9,935 nucleotides of DNA from Bacteroidales bacterium (lineage in GTDB: Bacteria > Bacteroidota > Bacteroidia > Bacteroidales > Muribaculaceae): assembly GCA_900767075.1 (NCBI GenBank), contig CAAFXX010000381.1, forward strand, positions 1 through 9,935, in the 5' to 3' direction. Shown here in pieces: positions 1 to 6,031 of this stretch (position 1 is the first letter of the stretch; every line of letters starts with the position of its first letter). The notes under the pieces were generated by a model. That model worked only from the letters and a program-made list of their open reading frames with translations. It had not been told where the DNA came from and ran no database searches. The position numbers were made by a program, and so were the translations under genes.

Positions 1-21
1 AGACGTGTGCTCTTCCGATCT
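1..21. other. Illumina adapter contamination at the contig end
   Basis: The first 21 bases begin AGACGTGTGC and end CTTCCGATCT. This is identical to the 3' end of the Illumina TruSeq/multiplexing read-2 adapter. It is library sequence, not genome, and shows that the window starts at an untrimmed contig end. Genomic sequence starts at base 22. An open frame crossing this junction on the plus strand begins inside the adapter and is not a gene. Confidence 0.97.
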
Positions 22-22
22 C

Positions 23-3000
23 TTAGACAGCTCCTGTGCCTTCCCCGTCACCGTCGATGTATTGCCATCCGGCGGTCCCCGGAGAGTTGACAGCGAAATC
101 GTCGTGACCCTCGAAGTCATCGGAGATGAGCTCGGGGAAGTTCCAGATCAACAGCGGGTCGCTGTCATAATCGCCCTCGGCTACAGCCTTGAGACCCTGC
201 GGAGCCTCATGGTTCTCGGTGATGTTATAGCGCAGCACGTAGGAGTTCTCTGCCGTGAGGTCTACCGTCTCGTCAATCGAGCTGAAGCCACGCTTTGTTA
301 TCGTCAGCTTATAGTTCTCCTTCCAGACATCGGGAATCTCGCAGACTCCGTTCTCGTCGAACTCAGCCTCGTAAACGAACTTACCGCCGCCGCAAATCAA
401 GGAAACGCGTGCTCCGGCAGCCTCGTTTTCGCGGGTATCGGTGTTAAGTTCAAGACGCAGCTGCGTACGCATGTTCCTGCCGATACTGTCGGCAATAGTT
501 ATCGGAGATTCCTCTCCGCCGTGATATACAGCCTTCACGGCGTAGCGGTAGACGCCCTGCGGCAGACCTGCCCATTCGGCATCCTCATAAGAGGTCTGGC
601 GGAGACCCGATGCGAGTTCCTTCCATTCGATGTTGGCGGTATCCTCGGTGTTAACGCCGCGGAGCACCTTGTAGCTGATGCGGTCCTCGACAGCCTTCAT
701 CGGAGCCGAAGGAGCGACGCCTTGCTGATAGCCTTCGGGAGCCGTGTAGAGGTCCGGAACCACAGTAGCCGGCTCTGCCTCTGTCTCGGCTGCCTTGCGC
801 CAGCTTACCTTGCGTGCGTCATATTTATAAGGAGCGGCTACGGAACGCATCGCGAAGTTGCACTTGTAGTCGGTGGCGTCGAGATAAGTCCACTGTCCGG
901 TGGTGATGTCGGCGGTATAGCAGTTCACCTTCTTCGCGAAAGGCCATTCCGTCTTGTCGCCGTCGCCGTCGATGGCAAGGTTGATTGCCTCTCCGTGCGA
1001 AACGCCGATCATATAGCCGTTCGGGCAGTCGATGGGAGCCGGGAGCGCAACCGAAGTCCAGGCATCATCGGTAACCGATACATATTGTCTATAAAGCGTC
1101 TTGTCGGTGGGATTGCCGTTCTCGTCAAGGTCGACCACGAAGAGGTTGACACCGTAATGGTTGAGCACGGCAGCCGACGACATGATATAGAACGAGCAGC
1201 CGTAAAGCACGCTCGGCGTGCGGTTGATGTTACCGAACACGGCGCCGCTGCCGCCGTTGTTGATGCTCAGCGAGCGGTTGAAAACACCGTCGTCATACCT
1301 GTACTCACGCGGATCGCCGAGAGGAGTCTGCCAGCTTACCTGAGCCGTCTGGTTGCCAAGTTCCTCAACCGACACGCGGAAAGGAGCCTTCGTGTTGTCG
1401 GCGAGAGATATCTCGCCGCAGTCAACGTGGGATGTCACGTCGACGGTTGTCGAATACGACACGAGATTGTTCTTGGCGATGACAAGGCTGTAGCCGTCGT
1501 GGCTGAACACGGCAGGAACGGAGAACGCGCCGTCGGCGCCTGTCGCCGTCCTGTAGGCGTTGTAGCCGCCGAGAGTAACCTCGGCGCCTTCCACTGCCTT
1601 ACCCTCGGCATCGATTACCTTGCCGCTTACAGAATAAGTCGGGAGAGCCTTGATCTCGAAGTCCTTGTTTACGGTGGTCAGCTCGGTCACGTCGACCGAT
1701 TCCGGAAGATTCTCGTAACCCAATGCACTGATTGTGATCGGGTGTGTGCCTGCGGGCAGATACTCGAGTGTGTAACGTCCCTGATCGTCGGTAACGGCTG
1801 TAAAGCCACCGTCCTCGGTCGACAGTGTTACACCCTTCACGCCCGCGCCGTTGCATCTTACAACGCCGCTCACGCAGCCGTCGTGGTCTTCCTCGACACG
1901 GATATTGCTGAGGGTAAGGGCGAAGTTCATCTCAACCGAACGGTGTACGAACCCGAAGTTATACGCTCCCGTCTCCGGCACCATCGGCAGAGCCGTACGG
2001 TAGGTATGCAGCCCGGCAGCGCGGATCGAATACTGGTTGATGCTGTCCTGAGCCGTAGGGGTAGGCTCCTTGCCGAAGCTTACAGCAAGCAGCTCGCCGA
2101 TATTCTTGTTACCGCTTTCGGCGTCGAAAGTCACCTTATAGTGTTTATCCCTCTCCAGTCGCACCTTCGGCGAGATGAAGTATTCATGAGCGGCAAGCTG
2201 ATACATATAGCTCATGGTAGATTTAACACCGGTCACAGGCCATGTGTTATACTGCCATGACTGATAGTCGCCGTTTCCGTCGATCACTGCCCATACATTG
2301 AAATCATTCTCAGTCGGGAATGTGAATGCATACGGAACCTGAATGTAAGGGCCGCAGACTGCATCATTGGAGGTTACTGTAGCCGACTCTCCGCCGATAT
2401 TATGTGCCTTTACGGTATATGTGTATCTTGCGAGCTTGTCGACCGATTCATCGAGGAATGTCGTGGCTGCAAGGTCTTTTGCTACAACGGCGCTGTCGGA
2501 ACGCACGATATCGTATACCAGCGATTCCTTATGGAGATAAGCGTCAAATTTACCGTGCTCCGGAGCCTTCCAGTCAAGACGTGCATTCTCCCCCTCTGCT
2601 TTCAACGTGAGATCAGTGACAGGCATAGGTATGCCCTGGCCAATGAACATCGTGATTGCCGAGCGGTCTCCCTTGCCTGCTTCATTGGAGGGGACGATCT
2701 TATAGCTATACAGCGCACTTTCCGGCACCTGCTCGCACCAGGTCATCTCCTGTCCGATGCCTGGATTTTCAAAAGTCTCGACGAGCTCGTTGTTGCGGTA
2801 GATCTCGATCTTATCGAGCGACTCGAGCTTGCCGCCGCGTCCGTAAGTCTTGACGGGGTTCGTCCATTTCAGGGTGGCTGTCAGGCTTCCCTCCGGTCCT
2901 GGCTCCACAACAAAGTCGTTGACCTTGGCGGGAGCGCCTGCCGCAGCAATGGTGAAAGGAATGGCGAAATCACCGTAGAGCCTGCTGTCGCCGATGATGC

Positions 3001-3802
3001 CCACCTGCGTCGTAGTGGCGTCCTTAAGGTTGATCTTGCGGACCTCCTTATATTTGTTCACCCATGTATAGACATGCCAGTAGAGTTCCTCGGTCTCGTT
3101 GTCGAAAGCAAGAGATGTAGAATACATGATCGCCTTCTCCGGATTGAAGTCAAGCCAATCGACAAGCGTACACTCGCCGCTCACCTTGTTGATTTTGTAA
3201 AGACCGCCCCAATATGACACGCCGTACATGTCGCCGTCGTAGTTTACGGCGATTGCCTTCATGTAATCATCCATATTATATTCGGCGTTCTTGATCATAC
3301 CGGTAAAGTCCACATGGTTGCTCACTTCTCCCGTTTCAAGGTCTATTTTCACCAGTCCATCGCCTGCCATAAATCCGTTGAGGGCGAATACTGTCTTTGT
3401 CTGATAATCATATGTAGGGGAAGTAAAACATATACCCTGCTTGGTGTTGCCATAGCTCTTTACGAGCCTTGTGGTTCCGTCTTCGGTATCATAGGCATAG
3501 AGTCCCACGGAATCATAGCCATATACCTGCTGGAAATATTCGAACCAATAATAGACACCGTCCACCATGACGCCGGCTCCCAACGAATTTCCGTTGGAAA
3601 TCTCATGCTGCATCGTGAAGGTCTGCGGAGACCCGAGGTCATACGTCACGATACCCGTTGTCGGGCTCTGGTTGTCAAGCTGTCCGGTCAGCAATGTCCA
3701 GACTTTTCTGACTTCGGCATCTTCATTCTGGGCGAGCGAGACAAATCCCCCTCCCACAGCGGCAAGAACGCCGAGCCATACGATTTTTTTGATACTTGCC
3801 AT
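23..3802 (-). CDS. Large secreted multidomain protein (propeller-like, FnIII-like, choice-of-anchor J, carboxypeptidase-regulatory-like), C-terminus missing
   Basis: The visible 1259 residues start with a Sec signal peptide (about 1-24, KK then a hydrophobic run ending SLAQ, no lipobox). A beta-propeller-like domain follows (about 30-285, repeated LYxYDxExG / LYKINKxSGE blades). Next come fibronectin III-like modules (about 292-390 and 392-482), a choice-of-anchor-J/cleaved-adhesin-like domain (about 485-638), and two carboxypeptidase-regulatory-like beta sandwiches (about 641-718 and 722-800, with SGVV / SGKVIDAEGKAVEGA openings). Further FnIII-like and regulatory-like modules fill about 805-1195. 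From about 1226 a second choice-of-anchor-J domain starts (DDFEG, GTAGWQYIDGDG) and is cut after about 34 residues. The TAA stop at 25-23 is one base from the adapter, so the real protein is almost surely longer and would be expected to end in a T9SS sorting tail. No Shine-Dalgarno is seen, and the leader is AT-rich, as is usual in Bacteroidota. The gene starts 40 bp after the preceding one with no visible promoter between, so it is probably co-transcribed. The role is likely surface adhesion or binding; substrate unknown. Confidence 0.88.
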   Translation of the reverse strand: MASIKKIVWLGVLAAVGGGFVSLAQNEDAEVRKVWTLLTGQLDNQSPTTGIVTYDLGSPQTFTMQHEISNGNSLGAGVMVDGVYYWFEYFQQVYGYDSVGLYAYDTEDGTTRLVKSYGNTKQGICFTSPTYDYQTKTVFALNGFMAGDGLVKIDLETGEVSNHVDFTGMIKNAEYNMDDYMKAIAVNYDGDMYGVSYWGGLYKINKVSGECTLVDWLDFNPEKAIMYSTSLAFDNETEELYWHVYTWVNKYKEVRKINLKDATTTQVGIIGDSRLYGDFAIPFTIAAAGAPAKVNDFVVEPGPEGSLTATLKWTNPVKTYGRGGKLESLDKIEIYRNNELVETFENPGIGQEMTWCEQVPESALYSYKIVPSNEAGKGDRSAITMFIGQGIPMPVTDLTLKAEGENARLDWKAPEHGKFDAYLHKESLVYDIVRSDSAVVAKDLAATTFLDESVDKLARYTYTVKAHNIGGESATVTSNDAVCGPYIQVPYAFTFPTENDFNVWAVIDGNGDYQSWQYNTWPVTGVKSTMSYMYQLAAHEYFISPKVRLERDKHYKVTFDAESGNKNIGELLAVSFGKEPTPTAQDSINQYSIRAAGLHTYRTALPMVPETGAYNFGFVHRSVEMNFALTLSNIRVEEDHDGCVSGVVRCNGAGVKGVTLSTEDGGFTAVTDDQGRYTLEYLPAGTHPITISALGYENLPESVDVTELTTVNKDFEIKALPTYSVSGKVIDAEGKAVEGAEVTLGGYNAYRTATGADGAFSVPAVFSHDGYSLVIAKNNLVSYSTTVDVTSHVDCGEISLADNTKAPFRVSVEELGNQTAQVSWQTPLGDPREYRYDDGVFNRSLSINNGGSGAVFGNINRTPSVLYGCSFYIMSSAAVLNHYGVNLFVVDLDENGNPTDKTLYRQYVSVTDDAWTSVALPAPIDCPNGYMIGVSHGEAINLAIDGDGDKTEWPFAKKVNCYTADITTGQWTYLDATDYKCNFAMRSVAAPYKYDARKVSWRKAAETEAEPATVVPDLYTAPEGYQQGVAPSAPMKAVEDRISYKVLRGVNTEDTANIEWKELASGLRQTSYEDAEWAGLPQGVYRYAVKAVYHGGEESPITIADSIGRNMRTQLRLELNTDTRENEAAGARVSLICGGGKFVYEAEFDENGVCEIPDVWKENYKLTITKRGFSSIDETVDLTAENSYVLRYNITENHEAPQGLKAVAEGDYDSDPLLIWNFPELISDDFEGHDDFAVNSPGTAGWQYIDGDGEGTGAV

Positions 3803-3842
3803 AATCGTATATTTGAAGTTATTTCATTTTTAAGTTAACTGC

Positions 3843-5750
3843 TCATCGGATAATCTTTTTCGTCACGCGCGAGCCGTCGGAAAGAATGACCGATGCTATC
3901 GCAATGCGTCCTTTTTCCAGTTCGACCTCGCAGCATTGTCCCTCCGCCTGAACGCCGGCAATCATCGCGCCGTCTGCTCCATAAAGCATGACGCTTTCGA
4001 TTCCGGCTTCCGAAGTGAATGCTACTCCATCAGGAGTGGCGCTGACCGTCAGGTCTGACGATCCAACCTCGCTGCATGAAATTCCGCTCGTAGCGATGAT
4101 ATCCTTCAGAGGGAGCACCTCTGCGTTGATTATAGAAGAATTCTTGCGGTTGATCAGAAGCACGGCAAGCTCGGTGTTTTCATCCTTCATCACCGTCTTA
4201 GGAATGTCGAAGGTGAATTCATGGTGAGCGGCCTCCCCTTCCGCGAGCGCGGCGGGAACGCTTCCCTCGATGCCGTTATAGTCGGGCGAGATATAGCGCG
4301 CCACGTCCTGATATGTCATCTCGGCACCCGGGATGATTTCGGGAAGATTCTCGAAACCGCCCAAACTTCCCATGCCTCCACCGGCATAGTAGTTGTTCTG
4401 CTCCCAACCGTTATATGGAAGAGGCTTGCCATCCTTATAGATGACTTCGTCGCTGTGGACATCATTTTCAATCAGCACATATGCGAGGCTGTAGTCGATA
4501 TCCACAAGGTTCTGTGCCGTAAAGAGATCTGCCTTGGCAGTTATCTTGCGGTCGGTGATGTTTACTTCGGCATCGAGGGCAAGACCCGTGAAGCTTTCGG
4601 TATCCATTGCCTTTGTGTAGTAATTCTGGATATTACCGGGGTCACCGGTGGAGCTCATGAGGCGGTTGACGGTGCAATGCGGATATCCGCCCATGTTGAA
4701 TTTGTTGAAAAGCCAGTCGGTGTATTCCGGCATAGCCATCGGGTCTGCCCAGTTCGGGCTGCCGTTGTGGACGGCTATTCCCAAAAACGAGTCGGGGAAG
4801 TCCTTTTTCATCAGCGCCATTGCATAGATTCCACGGACACAATAGCCGCACCATACGCCCGTCACCTCTTCGGCGACTACACGGCGGCAGTATGCCGAGA
4901 CCTTGCCGGTATCCGACGAGGCATCCTTGCCGCAGACCACCGAGATCTCGTAGGCGAGCGTCTCGTTCTTGCCTATCTCATAATTGGTGGCAAGCCTGAA
5001 CTGCCGGGTGGCGCCTGCCTTGATCGGACGGGTCATGGTCTCTTCTCCCGTTATGCCGTCGCCCAGACGGTATTTCACAGTGTATTCAGAGATTTCCTTG
5101 TCGGAGGTGTTGGTGATCTCTCCGATAAGATCGAGGCGTCCGGGTGTGTTTATCACTCTCGGAAGAATGGAATGAATTTCCAAGACCGAAGGCACTCCCG
5201 CGTATATATCGTCGATCAGAAGCCTTGACCTGTCGCGCGTATTGTTTACAAAAGCTATGTAAATCTTCTTTCCGGCATATTGAGCCAGCGATACCTCGCG
5301 GGAGTTCCAAGCCGCATTCTCGGAGCGGACGCTGAACAGCGGGGCACTTGTGTCGAACTTGTCGGGAGTGTTTCCCTCCGTCGATACATAGACGGCATAG
5401 CCGTCGCGATACTCCTTGTCGGTTGCCTTGGCGCGCCAGCGAAGCACGGCTTCTGCAGAAGCGATATCGATCGCCGGAGTCACCATCCAGTCGTCCGACT
5501 GTCCCGCCTTGCGGTACCATGACGTGCTGCTTGCCGCCTTGCCGCCCTCCTCGAGGTCGACAGCGATCCAGGGTGTACCCACAGTAAAGCCGAGTTCCTT
5601 CATTTCAGCGGAAGGCTCGTTGCCGTCGCGGTCATACAATGACATGCCGGAAGGAATGCCGTTCTCGAAATCGCAACTGAAAAATGACTGCTGCGCCGTG
5701 GCGAGCAGACCTCCCGCCGCGGTCAGGGCAATAAGTAAGAATGATCTCAT
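3843..5750 (-). CDS. T9SS-exported protein with choice-of-anchor J and Omp28-like/thioredoxin-fold domains
   Basis: This 635-residue protein appears complete. Residues 1-20 form a signal peptide (MRSF, hydrophobic core, ATAQ). Residues about 22-185 are a choice-of-anchor-J domain: CDFENGIPSGMSLYDRDG, then DDWMVTPAIDI, and a closing RLLIDDIYAG. An Ig-like segment spans about 187-285. A thioredoxin-like, Omp28-related domain follows at about 290-420, with the redox motif WCGYC (C301, C304) and a candidate cis-proline at GGYP (P357). Residues about 560-635 resemble a T9SS type A sorting domain: an SVMLYGADGAMI strand, a glycine turn, and the basic end VTKKIIR. This predicts Sec export, passage through the type IX system and surface attachment or release. 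The CxxC suggests a thiol-disulfide or structural-disulfide role outside the cell, but activity is not shown by sequence. It is the first gene of a probable two-gene operon; the stop is followed after 40 bp by the next start. The nearest annotation alternative is simply 'choice-of-anchor J domain protein'. Confidence 0.9.
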   Translation of the reverse strand: MRSFLLIALTAAGGLLATAQQSFFSCDFENGIPSGMSLYDRDGNEPSAEMKELGFTVGTPWIAVDLEEGGKAASSTSWYRKAGQSDDWMVTPAIDIASAEAVLRWRAKATDKEYRDGYAVYVSTEGNTPDKFDTSAPLFSVRSENAAWNSREVSLAQYAGKKIYIAFVNNTRDRSRLLIDDIYAGVPSVLEIHSILPRVINTPGRLDLIGEITNTSDKEISEYTVKYRLGDGITGEETMTRPIKAGATRQFRLATNYEIGKNETLAYEISVVCGKDASSDTGKVSAYCRRVVAEEVTGVWCGYCVRGIYAMALMKKDFPDSFLGIAVHNGSPNWADPMAMPEYTDWLFNKFNMGGYPHCTVNRLMSSTGDPGNIQNYYTKAMDTESFTGLALDAEVNITDRKITAKADLFTAQNLVDIDYSLAYVLIENDVHSDEVIYKDGKPLPYNGWEQNNYYAGGGMGSLGGFENLPEIIPGAEMTYQDVARYISPDYNGIEGSVPAALAEGEAAHHEFTFDIPKTVMKDENTELAVLLINRKNSSIINAEVLPLKDIIATSGISCSEVGSSDLTVSATPDGVAFTSEAGIESVMLYGADGAMIAGVQAEGQCCEVELEKGRIAIASVILSDGSRVTKKIIR

Positions 5751-5794
5751 ACGCTATAGTTTTAGTGAATCGGTTAACTTTACTTTTATTCTTA

Positions 5795-5811
5795 AGACAT
5801 ATTTTATGTCT
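5795..5811 (-). promoter_or_regulatory. Leader hairpin in the 5' untranslated region of the secreted-protein operon
   Basis: The arms AGACATA and TATGTCT form a perfect 7-bp inverted repeat with a 3-base loop. It lies between the predicted transcription start (near 5820) and the start codon at 5750. On the minus strand the stem directly follows AAAGGAG, the only Shine-Dalgarno-like run in the leader. It contains an ATG TCT TAA mini-frame. A regulatory role is inference; the hairpin is weak (AT-rich). Confidence 0.4.
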
Positions 5812-5826
5812 CCTTTAGCAACACCG

Positions 5827-5857
5827 CAAATATAATAAAAGGCTATAGCTTTTGCAC
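5827..5857 (-). promoter_or_regulatory. Candidate Bacteroidota promoter for the secreted-protein operon
   Basis: On the minus strand, 5834-5827 reads TATATTTG, a perfect match to the Bacteroidota -7 consensus TAnnTTTG. The expected -33 position 20 bp upstream reads CGTG or GTGC rather than TTTG, so the -33 element is poor and the promoter may need an activator. An 8-bp palindrome GCTATAGC (5842-5849), extendable by AAA/TTT on each side with one mismatch, lies in the spacer. Transcription would start near 5820, leaving about 70 bases of leader before the ATG at 5750. Confidence 0.5.
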
Positions 5858-5880
5858 GGCAAAATCGCGGTTTTTTGCCG
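5857..5880. repeat. Inverted repeat abutting the promoter, possible operator
   Basis: The arms CGGCAAAA (5857-5864) and TTTTGCCG (5873-5880) are perfect 8-bp complements around an 8-base centre. The repeat begins where the -33 element of the operon promoter should be, which is a typical position for a dimeric regulator site. It could instead form an RNA hairpin at the end of the regulator transcript, but no U-tract follows on the minus strand, so an intrinsic terminator is unlikely. Confidence 0.5.
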
Positions 5881-5912
5881 CTGTCATATTTTATCTATAT
5901 GATTTCAGCAAA

Positions 5913-5996
5913 GAAATGACAGCAAAATGACATTCTAACGATTGCATTCAGTAGCAAAATGACACTTGCCGGATTATCGATAAAAGCAAAATGATA
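5913..5996 (-). repeat. Phased direct repeats of TGTCATTTTGCT upstream of the secreted-protein operon
   Basis: Read on the minus strand, TGTCATTTTGCT occurs at 5964-5953 and 5932-5921, and with one change (TATCATTTTGCT) at 5996-5985. The three copies start exactly 32 bp apart. A partial copy, TGTCATTTC, lies at 5921-5913, 11 bp after the last full copy. Spacings of 32, 32 and 11 bp are close to whole helical turns, so all copies face the same side of the DNA. They lie about 85-165 bp upstream of the -7 box, as expected for an activator binding array. The sequences between copies are not conserved, which argues against a simple tandem duplication. Confidence 0.6.
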
Positions 5997-6013
5997 TTCA
6001 GTATTAACGGAAG

Positions 6014-6030
6014 GCAGGTCCGGGACCAGC
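6014..6030. repeat. Short palindrome just after the regulator stop codon
   Basis: GGTCC-G-GGACC is a perfect 5-bp inverted repeat, extended by GC/GC outside one A-A mismatch. It begins two bases past the stop codon of the regulator gene. No T-run follows on the minus strand (TGCCTTCCGTTAAT), so calling it an intrinsic terminator is weak. It may still be a 3' end hairpin. Confidence 0.3.
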
Positions 6031-6031
6031 G

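Noticed and set aside
5..2260. Plus-strand open frame of 751 codons opposite the giant secreted gene
   Set aside because: It starts with GTG inside the Illumina adapter, has no recognisable domain, and is antisense to a gene with clear signal peptide and domains. The long opening follows from the codon use of the real gene.
2402..3217. Plus-strand open frame of 271 codons
   Set aside because: It lies wholly antisense to the propeller-like and FnIII-like part of the secreted gene and shows no domain or signal.
3803..3842. Separate promoter for the giant secreted gene
   Set aside because: Only 40 bp are available and no TAnnTTTG box exists on the minus strand. A TATATTTG at 3808-3815 is on the plus strand and faces away from the gene.
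4221..5228. Plus-strand open frame of 335 codons
   Set aside because: It is antisense to the Omp28-like/thioredoxin gene, with no conserved motif; a codon-bias shadow.
5913..5996. CRISPR array
   Set aside because: The repeat unit is only 12 bp, there are three copies with one change, and no cas gene is present; the spacing and location fit a regulatory array better.
5913..5996. Sigma-54 promoters (TGTCA...TTTGC resembling -24/-12)
   Set aside because: The GG/GC doublet spacing is too short for the -24/-12 geometry and the GG doublet is absent.
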